From Bromus sterilis (Eukaryota; Streptophyta; Magnoliopsida; Poales; Poaceae), in assembly GCA_950022295.1 (NCBI GenBank), contig OX465598.1, forward strand, positions 339,773,324-339,837,323: 64,000 bases of DNA, given 5' to 3'. The position numbers and the translations under genes are program-made. Of the stretch, positions 22,518 to 33,719 are shown piece by piece. The notes under the pieces were generated by a model. It was not told where the DNA came from and searched no databases. It saw only the letters and a program-made list of their open reading frames with translations. The first letter of the stretch is position 1. Every line of letters starts with the position of its first letter.

Positions 22518-23471
22518 TGTTGACACCCGTTTTTGGCACGGAAATTAACCTATATAAGATGACCCCAAATGAAGAAGTGCTCTACATGAAAAGGTTGGGT
22601 ATTGTCGATATGAACAACTTTGTAGTTCGGGCCATGATCATTCGATTCCATCTCAAGGGCTGAAACTATGTTTGAAGCAATAAGACCCTGGCATTCGGAG
22701 CACTATTCTGCTAATTAGGCCTTCAAGACATTCTCAAATGGTAAACTGTTCTATATAGGACGGCTTCGCCTCGTCGAACCGGTCGATTTTGATATTTGAA
22801 ACATCCAAATCCGAGTTCGTATGAAGGAGTTATGGCCAAAACAGTGATGCACTGGGAAACTAGGTCAGACCGTCCGACTCGGAAACCGGACCGTCCGGAC
22901 CATGGTCGGACCGTCCGACCCTGAAGTCGGACCGTCTGACTTAAGGACGCAGATTACAGAAGGTTTTTTGACCTCAGCTCGGATCGTCCGACCCTATGGT
23001 CCGGACCGTCCGGGATAAAGTCCGGACGTCCGAACCCCTGATCCGGGTCCGAGTTTGATCGGGTTTTTGGCAGTTTTCACGCGAATCTGAGCCCTTTTCT
23101 TGCACGGAAAGTCCAACCCCCTCATAAATAGATGAGGTGACGGCCGATTGAAACAACACACAATCGAACAAACATATCTACATCCTTTACCCTAATTTTA
23201 TCCCTCTCCCCTTGTATCTTTCTTCTCGTTCTTCGTTCGTTCTTGTTCTTGCAGGGCAACGATCCACGAGGTCCTAGGGGCGATTAGGTCGACCTAGGGC
23301 ATCCCATAGCCGTCGTGCTCCCTGACGGGGTCCCTCCCGGGAGTTTGGGGTTTCGGGTCAACAAAAGCGCCCGCCGGATTGCTTGCGCTTCCGGTCGGGT
23401 CTCCTTCGACGTGAGTTGCGGTGTATCACCCCCGGCGTTGAGGGTACACGTGACGTGTTCGTGTGTCAACA
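22518..23471 (+). repeat. 5' LTR of the 6.9-kb element (954 bp)
   Basis: Has TG...CA ends. Seven CGGAC(C)GTCCG-type palindromes lie at 22866-23034. A TATA-like box CTCATAAATAG at 23121-23131 is about 85 bp downstream of the last of them. A pyrimidine-rich leader follows. Just after the LTR, TTTTTGGCGACTCCACTGGGGA (first 20 bases TTTTTGGCGACTCCACTGGG, from 23474) is the candidate primer-binding site; its tRNA partner was not identified. Confidence 0.85.
22861..23038. promoter_or_regulatory. U3 palindrome array, 5' LTR
   Basis: Seven copies of an inverted repeat with arms CGGAC/GTCCG. Six have one central base (CGGACCGTCCG), three of them carrying one CpG-type transition. The last, at about 23023-23034, has no central base and is the same 10-bp palindrome found in G1. 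The array lies upstream of the TATA-like box at 23121. Confidence 0.7.
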
Positions 23472-23688
23472 CACTTTTTGGCGACTCCACTGGGGACGAA
23501 AGCCTTGAACAGTCTCCAGCCTGTTCTTGCTACGAGAAAAATCGTCATCAAGTTGTTGCAATCTACATCGGTAACATTATCATCAATCTCCTTATGTAGA
23601 TGTAATTAATCCATATGTTGTTGCTAGATCACCTAATGAGCATGATGCATCGGCTAGCCCTAGTTTCACCAACTATTCATCTAATTAT

Positions 23689-26600
23689 GTGCAACAGCCG
23701 GTTCATAATAATGTTTATGCTTTAAACTCTAGTTTTAGCAACATGCGACATATGTATCCCAACTCTCATGCATCGGTAACCCCAGAAATCTATATGCCGG
23801 TGAACAACATGTTGAGTTTGGTTAATCAAGTTGAAACACCCTATGTAGGAGATTTCAGTAATATTCAACAAAGTGTTTCACCTTTTTATGCATCGGCGAG
23901 TAGCACGCAATATGTTAATTCATCTATGAATACGCCGATGGATAGGGAAATTGGACATGCTACAACTAGTTATTTGGCCAATTATCCTCAAACCCCATGC
24001 GCTACATCTTATGTTACTAATGTTTCATCTTCATGTGCAACTGGTGAGATTCATAATTCGGTTCCGCACTTTCATAGTGACCATGGCCGAATAAATGAAA
24101 ATTTAACAGGAGCTCAAGTGCCATCATGTATTAATGTCGCATATGGATCAGATAGTTTCAAGGAAAAACTTTTAGCAGATTTCAACGAGTTTGCTGCTCT
24201 TAATCGCGAACTAATAGAGAGGCCACATGATCCTGCTACAATACGAGCTTATGAGGCTTACAAGAAAAGGAGTGAGGAGCTTCTATCACACAAGGCCAAG
24301 GTTTCTTCTTCTCAATTCCATAATTCTGGTAGCACTTCATTGCCGAAAGAGGCTAAAAGTAACGGGGGGCAGTACTCTCCGAGTTGGGCAGAGCCTAAAG
24401 AAAATTATATGGCTCGTATAAACAAGGTTGAGACAAAGCTTGCAGAGAATAGTGCTGACAATTTCACCACACCGACTCTTGAGGAATTACCAATTGAGTA
24501 TCAACAAATTTATGAATCACTCAAGAAGAAGCGTGAGGAGGAGTTTGAAACGCTAAAAAAGCAGCGTGAAGAAGAAGATTTTCAGGAATTTATCAAGCTC
24601 TTTCCTCCGAGTAATAACCATGTTGGCCCTTCTGTGATGCTAGGGCAAGATAAAAAGGAAACTCTGCAAGAAAATCAGCAAGATAAGATTGACTCGGCTA
24701 ATACTGTTGAATCAGTTGAAGCCAATACAAATGTGACTACATCTTCTACAGTCGAGTCATGCAATACGGGTGGCGAGTCCAATATGAAAAAGGACCACCC
24801 GGGTGACGCAATTGATTCTATAGAAGCCGGACCAAACAGTTCAGGCGATAGAAAGTCGGGCGTTCACACCGAGTCCATCAAGCCAACAGAGGGAAACTTT
24901 GTCAACAAAGAGTATGACAAAGGACGCGAGTCAGTTGTGCTCAATTTTTCTGGATGCAAAGGAGTTTATGTACCACCCGATGAGTTCCATGTCAAATATG
25001 ATGAGCATCAAAATCAAAAGGACACGACCGAGCAAGATTCGGTCAATGATGAACATCAAGAGCTAGAAAGCAGTGACACGGAACGAAATCCAGAAAAGGA
25101 AGACGAGACGTTGGAGAGTCATCAAAAACTGGAGCACGTTATTATAAAATTCATACAACCATCATGCTCTTCCAACGTGAATAAGAAGGTATGTCTAGCA
25201 AGTAACTTATCTATTTTCAGATTTGGTCATAACTTTATTGTTGATGCAAATATTAGAAAAAAATATATAACAAATCTTGAGAGACCAATGAAGAAGGATA
25301 ATTTACTTGTTAGCAATACAATTATAACAGAGCATATCGGTCAACACATTGTGTCACTTAGAGAGACCGGTAGTGAATTATTATTACAACAAAATCTTTT
25401 CCCATTGTTTCATTTAAAGTTTATATATACATGGATAGCTTTTCTAGTTTCCTACTTGGCTTACCTTTTGTCTCAAGTGAGACATATATGTCATAATAGT
25501 TTTGATTTCAGAAAAGTAAAGCCAAGATTTGAATCTTTTGAGAAAATCGATGATAGTATAATTTCTTATTCAAAGTCATCGAAGATAGAGTGCAAAACAA
25601 AATGCATAGCCGAATGGAGTGATGCGAAATCTGAACCATTCGTTGGCTTACTTCCAAAGCCGTTCTCGCACCAAGATCGGTTAAATAACAAAAATTTTAC
25701 CTTCAATTCAAACATGTGTGATCAGATTTTTGATTTGTTGCTGAAAAATGATTATATTAGAATTCTTGATCACCATGTAAAGCCATCAATCCAAGGACGA
25801 GTATATTGTAAGTTGCATGATTCGTTCAAGCATAGTTTTGAGGACTGCAATATGTTTTTTCAAATAGTTAAATCGGCCATTGATAGCGGACGATTGAAAC
25901 TTGTTAAAACACCAAAGGATGATCATGCCATTCCTATTGGTCCTGATGGCAAAAAGTTTTTGCATCGGCTGCTTCAAGCCGATCCATTCGAAGACAAGAA
26001 GGTAAAAATTGCATGTGATGGGATCAAGCTTTCAAGTAAACAGGTTATTCATGAGCACAATGATGATATTCTTGAAGACGGAAGTTCTATCAAAGTTCCG
26101 ATGAATACGCCAAACACTGGGGGGCAACAAGCAAATTCTAAGATCAATGCAAGAGAAACCAAAGAGAGCAAAGGCCAAGATAAGCGCAAGGGTAAAAAGC
26201 CGAAAGTCACTTTCGCGCAGCTATTGCAAAAATATCAGAAGATAAGTGAGGAGAAAATTTCTCATCGGCCAAATAATTCAAAAGCATCAAGATCACCCCC
26301 TAGGCGCAAATCTAAAGACCGATGTTGGCAAAGTGATAATTTCAATACATCATACTCATATCCTTATTTTGAGCCGCCAGTACCAGCGTCATGGGTACCT
26401 CCCTATGCTTATATGAATCAATATCCATCACGGGACAGGTATAATTCTAGGGCACATTATCCATCTTATTTTGAACCATCTCATCAAGATTATGCAGCTC
26501 CAAGAAGGTCCACATTCGAAAAACAATTGCATAACAAAGACCGTTTCAATCGAAAGGAATCGGTTCAGAGCTCAAGAGAGAAGAAAGAGGTGGTCAAGCA

Positions 26601-27201
26601 AGTATATCGTGTCAAAAAGGATGGTCGTAAGTGTGCAACTTCAGATTTAGTTTCAAATAATGAAGAGCCAATTAAAGCATTGACATTGGCTACTAAAGGC
26701 AAAGACGTGGAGCAAGCAAATCTTCAAAATACCGATGCCAAATCTGAACTAAGGGAGTTGAGAGTGCACAAGGTCAAAAAGGAATTGCCACTGCTTGAAA
26801 AAGAATCACAATCAAGATTTCCACTCGGTTTATCGTATTGGCAGAAGAAGAAATTGTAAAAGCTTAGTGCACGAGAACTTGAAAAAAGGAATATGGCATG
26901 GATTCCCAAGAAGAACAGTCAAATCAAAAATGATGTGCAAGCTTCTATTGTAGAGAATACAACCAAAGTGAAGAAGGAGAAATTATCTCATAAAAGATTA
27001 AGCCGAAGGGTTTCATCATCCAATCAAAATCTTCGATTAGCACATCATTCATATTCTTCAAACATGTCATTGATGCCTTTATCATGGAATTCATCCTCAG
27101 TTATGATTGGTTACCCTCCATGGACTTATTTTGATCCATGGATGCAATACAATTTCTTACATCATGATAGGGGATTACCAAGTCACTATACATTTGATTA
27201 G
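23689..27201 (+). CDS. Very long gag-like protein of the 6.9-kb element (one in-frame stop)
   Basis: The first 1,056 codons are open (23689-26859). After a TAA at 26857-26859 the same frame stays open to 27201, so the ancestral frame was about 1,170 codons. In order: an Asn/Ser/Tyr-rich N-terminus; a region near residues 160-310 with a repeated, strongly charged coiled-coil-like stretch (KKKREEEFETLKKQREEE); a Glu/Asp/Asn-rich linker; an AT-rich block (about residues 485-625) containing a hydrophobic run near 570-600 that could span a membrane; a zinc-knuckle-like C-x2-H-x5-H-x4-C (YCKLHDSFKHSFEDC); and a basic Pro/Tyr-rich C-terminus. The knuckle and the final KLSARELEKRNMAWIP block resemble the gag region of Tat-like gypsy elements (family memory). 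No protease motif was found. The first ATG at 23689 is the start given, although the frame might begin upstream. It may supply Gag-like packaging; function is inference. Confidence 0.6.
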
Positions 27202-28451
27202 TTACATTCTTGTTGCTGTTTCAAAGGGCCGAAATATTTGATTTGTTATTTTATTTGCTTGTTTCGGCTATATATGCTTTGGTGGATGAATTCTACATGT
27301 CGTTTATACTAATGACCGATATTTGTTCTATCGTCCTAAGAGTACATCTAAACATGGACGATGTGGTTTTTTTAAATATCGTCCTTAGTTTTGTTAGAGA
27401 TTGAGACAAGGTGTACATTCGTTAAAAATATGTTGCATAAAACAATTCATGAGTTGTAGAATTGGTGAGTGGGATTATGCTTTGGCTAGGTATGATATAG
27501 TTAATTTGCATCCATGAGAAGCCAAATCATTGTTGTTTCTATTATTGAGCATAATATTGTTATGAACCTTGTCTCATTAGTGCCACGGAGATTATATTTT
27601 GATGGTTTAGTTTGTAGGAATGGCCAAGGTTTTGGTATTGTTTATATATCTCCTCGTGGTGTTGTTTTAAAGCCTCATGCTATTTAAATGTTGTTGCATG
27701 AACAATGAAAGTTGAATATGTTATTATTCGGTTCAGAACTTTTGCTTGATATAGGTGCTACACATATTGAGGCTTTTGGTGATTCGTTATTAGTAGTTCA
27801 GCATATATCTATGGATTTTGTGTGTTTTGACGAATCACTTAATATTTATCTTGATAAGTGTCTAGATATAATTTCTATATCTGATTGCTTTAGTATTGCT
27901 CATATATTTAGACATGACATTGAAGAGCAAATGAGTTGGCACAGCAAGCATCCGGTTATTATGTTAATCATGGTGTATTGCTCGAGAGCCGATGTCGAGT
28001 TTGCCAACATAGGGGAGGCCGAATCGGAGATTACCGTTTTCGGCCACTAATGGAAATTTTATATGCAGGCGAAGGCAAGATTGCAGGAAGTTCACTATTT
28101 TTTATTTTTAAGATTCTTGCAAGAGGGTGGACAGTATGATTCAGTGGATATCTTTGAGATGGATCTTGATATATGGGAATTATTGACGAATTTCTTATGG
28201 CGTTATTCTCAAGTTCAGAAGGTGGCACCCGAGTCTGCATAAAAGGAATCAAACAAGCAATGGATGATACATGATTAATCGTGCTAGCAAATAGCCGATA
28301 TATGATTATCGCCTTAAGGATAAACATGACCGATATACAATTATCGCCCTTAGAGAACACATGGCCGATGGAGTGTTGACATCGTCCTTAGAACAAGCCT
28401 GGGTAAGATATTTTTCGGCATACAAGTTTTGCCGAAACACAGGGGGGCATG
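27202..28451 (+). other. 3' untranslated part of the 6.9-kb element
   Basis: Apart from the RNase H remnant it is AT-rich. It contains scattered direct repeats of the form GACCGATAT...ATCGTCC(T)TAAG (near 27315, 27355, 28290, 28325 and 28360), about 35-50 bp each. No other gene was seen. It ends in the polypurine tract. Confidence 0.6.
27568..28000 (+). pseudogene. Orphan RNase H (RVT_3 type) remnant
   Basis: Fragments in shifting frames recall plant-type RNase H: RLYFDGLVCRNGQGFGIVYI at the start, with the catalytic-type Asp of YFDG; then LLDIGATHIEAFGDSLLVVQ with its Asp; then, in another frame, AQQASGYYVNHG. At least two stops near 27686-27710 and one frameshift near 27930 break it. In Tat-lineage elements such an extra RNase H sits after the classical one; here RT and the classical RNase H are gone. 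It lies between the long ORF and the 3' LTR. Confidence 0.7.
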
Positions 28452-29432
28452 TGTTGACACCCGTTTTTGGCACGATAATTAACCTATACAAGATGACCTC
28501 AAATGAAGAAGTGCTCTACATGAAAAAGTTGGGTATTGTCGATATGAACAACTTTGTAGTTCGGGCCATGATCATCCGATTCCATCTTAAGGGCTGAAAC
28601 TATGTTTGAAGCAATAAGACCCTGACATTCGGAGCACTATTCTGCTAATTAGGCCTTCAAGACATTCTCAAATGGGAAACTGTTCTACATAGGCCGGCTT
28701 CGCCTCGTCGAACCGGTCGATTTTGATATTTGAAACGTCCAAATCCGAGTTCGTATGAAGGAGTTATGGCCAAAACAGTGTTGCACTGGGAAACCAGGTC
28801 GGACCGTCCGACTCAAAAACCGGACCGTCCGGACCATGGTCGGACCGTCCGACCCTGAAGTCGGACCGTCCGACTTAAGTACGCAGATTACAGAAGGTTT
28901 TTTGACCTCAGCTCGGACCGTCCGACCTAGAAGCCGGACCGTCCGACCCTATGGTCCGGACCATCCGGGATAAAGTCCGGACGTCCGAACCCCTGATCCG
29001 GGTCCGAGTTTGATCGGGTTTTTGGCAGTTTTCACGCGAATCTGAGCCCTTTTCTTGCACGGAAAGTCCAACCCCTCATAAATAGATGAGGTGACGACCG
29101 ATTGAAACAACACACAGTCGAACAAACATATCTACATCCTTTACCCTAATTTTATCCTTCTCCCCTTGTATCTTTTTTCTCGTTCTTCGTTCGTTCTTGT
29201 TCTTGCAGGGCAACGATCCACGAGGTCCTAGGGGCGATTAGGTCGACCTAGGGCAGCCCATAGCCGTCGTGCTCCCTAACGGGGTCCCTCCCGGGAGTTT
29301 GGGGTTTTGGGTCAACAAAAGCGCCCGCCGGATTGCTTGCGTATCGCGCTTCCGGTCGGGTCTCCTTCGACGTGATTTGCGGTGTATCACCCCCGGCGTT
29401 GAGGGTACACGTGACGTGTTCGTGTCTCAACA
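28452..29432 (+). repeat. 3' LTR of the 6.9-kb element (981 bp)
   Basis: Same ends as the 5' LTR. Relative to the 5' copy it has one more ~21-bp palindrome unit (around 28920-28945), a 7-bp insertion GTATCGC near 29342, and about 30 base changes. The TATA-like box is at 29075-29085. The preceding polypurine tract is at about 28437-28451. Confidence 0.85.
28797..28990. promoter_or_regulatory. U3 palindrome array, 3' LTR
   Basis: Eight copies of the CGGAC(C)GTCCG inverted repeat, one more than in the 5' LTR, in the same position upstream of the TATA-like box at 29075. Fewer decayed copies are seen than in the 5' LTR. Confidence 0.7.
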
Positions 29433-29437
29433 GCCTC

Positions 29438-30720
29438 CAAGCGCGGAGGTCTGTAGGAAAGTAGTAAATTTCCTTTAGGTAGGTGACTAAAGGTTTATCA
29501 AACCATGAGAGGTGTAGGTTGAAGATGATCTCTCTCAAGCAACCCTGCAATAGAATACAAGAAATCTCTTGTGTTCCCAACACACCTAATACAATGATAA
29601 GTTGTATAGGTACACTAGTTCGGCGAAGAGATGGTAAAGTATGGGTAATAGGGGTGGTAAACTAAAGTAATATAAATCTGTAATAAAATTTATAGCAAGG
29701 TAGCAAGTGATCAAAGTAACTAAAAATGGTGTTTCAATGCTTAGAAACAAGGCCTAGGCTTCATGCTTTCACTAGTGGAAACTCTCAACAACATTAACAT
29801 AATTAAAACTCATGATATTTCCTTCAAAAGCATGCAAGGAAGACGTTACTCGGAGATCATTCTTTTCGTAGATCAAAAGAGGATGAGAATTGCGTAGGGC
29901 TACAAAAGCACACCTTAGAGTTCATACTCCATATCTATGGACACCTCAATATCACCGCGAGCATTCATATATAGTACTAACAAACATCACAATATCCCTC
30001 TGAATAGTCTCTTTCTAATATAACAAAGTGTCCATCCTATCACCGAAGCACTATGAAAACTATACTGAACACAAGTATCAAGAGCACTCAAATTCATTAT
30101 TCAATGCAACAAGAAGACTAAACCCATGATCAGTATTCCACTAATCATGGAGTCCCCATGTCACCGTGAAATCCGTAAATATCATCAAAAAAGCACATCA
30201 TATCCAATATATAAAAGAGATAGAGAGGGGATACATCATGGGATTCAACTAGATTAACATAACTAATGATCACAATCAAGATCACATCATGAGAGAGAAA
30301 AATAATCACATAGCTATAGGCACAAGCCTTATACCCTAAAGAGGAACTAATCACACATGGTCATGGTGAGCAATAGAGAGTTGTTGATAGAGAGTTGCAG
30401 CCCGGAGAGGAAACGGTGGTAGGCGGCGGCCCTTGGCTTTCTCTTCTTCCTTGAAGATGATGCTGGTATATAGATGGTTCTCCCCCTTAAGATGGATGCT
30501 TAGGGAAAGGAATTTTGTGACCCCCCGTGATCTAGGTTTCCTCACTTTATATGGACTCTCAGATTCCCGTCATCCAGATTAGTGCTTCGGTAAAACAGGT
30601 GAACATGGCTCGTATAAACTCGAATTGGGTCGAATTTTATACCCAAAAGCATCACTAGAAATTTTACCACCACTTTGTAGTTTTCATGCTTTTCACAAAA
30701 ATGTTCACTGATTATTGAGG
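29438..30720 (-). repeat. Degenerate LTR-like remnant
   Basis: AT-rich sequence with the layout of a minus-strand Triticeae-type LTR: a TATA-like TATATAAAGTG near 30544-30555 (minus strand TATAAAGTGAGG), a leader with CCGCCGCC (near 30410) and pyrimidine-rich stretches. No coding sequence was found. Neither end could be fixed; its left end coincides with the target duplication of the 6.9-kb element, which apparently landed at the junction between X and this repeat. Confidence 0.45.
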
Positions 30721-31208
30721 TCTTTAAAGAATATGTGTATCCACGACACGAACACACACACACATTAATCACAAACTCAGCAGCAGATTTATTAGAAAAA
30801 AGATGACACGCTGAGCAGGAGGTAGGCAAGAAAGACAGCTATTTTCCCACTAGAATTCAGCAATAAATACAGTTCTTCGGAGGGGCGTATCTGCTTAAAA
30901 CACCGAGGAATCCCACTCCACCCTTCTCTCTCTCTCTCTCCCACCCTCTCTCTTCCTCCTCTCCCCTCGAGACGCCCGTCTCGTCGCTTTGCTCCCCACG
31001 AAAGAATTCTAAATTCTTGCTTAACAACACGAGAAAGCGGATCTTGTCCTTCCTGGGATCCGCATCGGTTCTTGCCCTTCGCTGCGTCGAATTCCGCGGC
31101 TTTTCTCCCCTCCCTGAATCCCTCCGCCCGGCCGGGCGCCGTCGACTGAGCCGGCGGTTGTTGGGATCTTGCGCGTAGTCGGCGCTGCGATCCGGCCGCC
31201 GGGGGGAG

Positions 31209-33719
31209 ATGGCCGCCGGGAAGGAGCCGATCGAGGTGAAGTTCCGCCTGTTCGACGGCACGGACATCGGCCCCAACAAGTACGACCCCGCCACCACCGT
31301 CACCGCGCTCAAGGAGTTCATCCTCTCTCGGTGGCCGCAGGGTGAGACCGATCGACCTTTCTCCCCCTCCCCCTCCCTCTCCCCTACCTCTCTCCCGCGA
31401 ACATATATATACGTATCCGCTTTTGATGCCATGTGTTTCGGGGAGGTTGCTTGCGCGGCCGTCTCGCCCCTCGTGTCCTCTCTGTCGGTTTCTTGATCCG
31501 GCAAGAAATTCCTGTGCGGATGGTCGGGTCTGGATCTCGGAGCTACCCCTCACCTCTCCTTTTCGCGATAAAACACAGTGATTCGATCAAGTTGTTCCGT
31601 GGGTTGCGTGATTCCTCTGTTCTTTGGCTAATCAGGGTAGGTAATACATGTCCAGGAGTCCCGGTAACTGACGCTTTTAGAACTCTCCTTACCTGTAGTA
31701 GTAGCAAACAGTAGTAGTACGTTGACAGGAAGAGAGTAGATACATCAGTACACGCACAAGTTCTTGCCTTTACTGCATTTTCTTGAAGGGACAGGCAGAA
31801 GATAGTATATATTTTTGCTGTATTTGGTACTGTGGTGATGGCGTTTGTTGCTACTTGCGACTAGTTCTCTGGAAGAATTTTGGATCTCTGTATCTTACAA
31901 TGCATGCTGAAACATGTGGTGGCAGGACCATTTGAGGAGACTGTTTGTCTGCCTGTTTGGTGTCCTTGGATACTATCCTGGTTTCTAGTGGTCCAGTCTG
32001 AATTCTGAACTAGTGGTGCGAGTTCAGTCGGTGCTTTTATAGAGGCAAGTATGATTGGGTTATGCTCATAACAGTAAATTTGGAGAGCATTTAAGCATGA
32101 GACTGGACCAAAATGTAGGCACATGGGAAGTACCAAATACTAATGGTCCAAGTGGCAGATTACTTATGATGTGCGTTTTTTCTTCTAATGTCTGTTTAGT
32201 AATTGGACAAGAAACACGAGCTGTTTTTGCAGAAATTGGCCTTTGGTTAAGTTTCCTCAAAACCTGCTGGGTGTGACATTAGGAATTAGTTGCAGCAGGA
32301 AACTCCAGTTCTTATTTGCCTGCGTAGATTAGTAATAGGAAGTGAGTTATTTCGTACAATCCCACTCCTCAGTTTTAAGTATTTAACAGCTCGTTTTTTG
32401 TTCCTATTTCGTCTCTATTAATAGAATGTTCCTCCTGAATGTTCATTTATAGTATCTAAAAATATGTACTGTATTAATTATACATGTGCGTTGAGGATAA
32501 GGTCAAAAAATAGTACTCCCTCCGATCCATAATAAGTGATGCTCATTTTGTACTAAGCTAGTACAAACTTTGTACTAGATGAGCGACACTTATTATGGAT
32601 CGGAGGGAGTACATAACATGAAGATGATCATGCTTCAGAAATATAGTTTTCCTTGTGATGAGATGCATTGAGTTAGCACTGCCAGGTTTTTGCCCTTTCC
32701 TTTTCCTGGGAATATAATATCCAGCATTGCAAGTGCTTCGAATTCTCTGAATACTTCTGTTGATTATTTCAGTCTTGTAGAACCTTTACGGCACATATCA
32801 AATTTCTGTGTTAAGAGTGTCTTTTAACAATGTTTTTGACAGACAAAGACATTATTCCAAAAACTCTCAATGACGTGAAGCTCATCAATGCTGGAAGGAT
32901 ACTTGAGAATAACAAAACTCTCGCTGAGTCTCGAGTTCCAGTAGGAGAAGTTCCAGGAGGTGTGATCACGATGCATGTTGTTGTACGCCCTCCCCAAAGT
33001 GACAAAAATGGTATTGATATGATTTTCCTCCTATTCATTCAAAGGACATCTCTTTGTATGTTTGATTATCTCACTTAGTTCTAGGTCCGGGGGTTGAATT
33101 TCTATTATGTGTAACCCGAATGAGAATTCTGACTACTGTTTTCAGAAGTTATTGCTCGCTTTTTTGTGTGGCTCATTCACCGTCCTACTCCTAAACCATA
33201 ATAGTGTAAAAATTATTAGCTCTGTGTACATTTTGTTCTATGCCGCATGTCAAAATTCTGGTTTGTAACATTGTTTTCACCTCGCTAGGTTGATCCATTA
33301 CTCAATGTTAGTTATATCAGAAATTTTGTCATTGAATTAAACTGGCAGCTTATACTTCCAACCTTTTTTTGCCGTTGTGAGAAGGCGATTAGATGACTTG
33401 TGGTTTAGGCATTGTTGTTTCTGTCTGATTTCTTGTAAATGAAACCATTTTTATTGTGATAATTCAGAGTATGTTGATGCTCATTTAAAGATTGTAACTA
33501 TTTGGGCATGCATAACACACTCCAGTATATATACATGTGTTGAATTCACTTTAGCAATCATCCGTATTTGCATTTGTCGAATTCATCGCAGCATCATAGT
33601 TCCATTTCATTTGTTTCTGGTTTACAAAGATCCTCACAATGTGCCACCATCCTTCTTTTTCAGAGAAGCACCTCTCGAATTCTCCCAAGCAGAACAGATG
33701 TGGGTGCACGATATTGTGA
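31209..33719 (+). CDS. MUB: Membrane-anchored ubiquitin-fold protein (MUB), 118 aa, 3 exons
   Basis: Exons: 31209-31341, 32843-33010 and 33664-33719, all with GT-AG introns; the joined length is 357 nt (118 codons plus stop), the usual size for plant MUBs. The protein starts MAAGKEPIEVKFRLFDGTDI, has a ubiquitin-like beta-grasp fold (KFRLFDGTDI, a central IIPKTLNDVKLINAGRIL, then VITMHVVVRP), and ends in CGCTIL. The terminal CTIL is a CaaX box whose Leu favours geranylgeranylation; the nearby Cys may be palmitoylated. Known MUBs sit at the plasma membrane and bind group VI ubiquitin E2 enzymes (family knowledge). A pyrimidine-rich 5' leader (30920-30965) precedes the ATG. Intron 1 (1.5 kb) hosts a Stowaway MITE. 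The frame looks intact, so the gene is probably functional. Confidence 0.93.
32516..32609. mobile_element. Stowaway MITE in MUB intron 1 (94 bp)
   Basis: Terminal inverted repeats CTCCCTCCGATCCATAATAA/...GGATCGGAGGGAG form an almost complete hairpin. It is flanked by TA duplications at 32514-32515 and 32610-32611, as expected for Tc1/mariner-type Stowaway elements. Confidence 0.95.

Larger units (their letters stand above)
22518..29432 (+). mobile_element. Complete 6.9-kb non-autonomous LTR retrotransposon with one giant gag-like ORF
   Basis: Two LTRs (22518-23471 and 28452-29432) start TGTTGACACC and end CAACA. A 5-bp target duplication GCCTC occurs at 22513-22517 and 29433-29437. The polypurine tract ACACAGGGGGGCATG precedes the 3' LTR. 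The interior holds a ~1,170-codon reading frame and a broken RNase H of the plant/archaeal (RVT_3) type; no RT, integrase or clear protease is present. About 30 substitutions were counted by eye between the LTRs over ~950 bp (about 3%), plus small indels, so insertion is on the order of a million years old under the usual grass rate (estimate). The orphan extra RNase H suggests descent from the Tat lineage (inference). Confidence 0.85.

Noticed and set aside
29438..30540. Continuation of the X reverse transcriptase beyond the 6.9-kb element
   Set aside because: No RT motif in any frame right of 29437; the sequence looks like an LTR instead.
30792..31553. Long minus-strand frames over the MUB first exon
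   Set aside because: Antisense to a GC-rich leader and exon; Arg/Gly-rich composition typical of chance frames.
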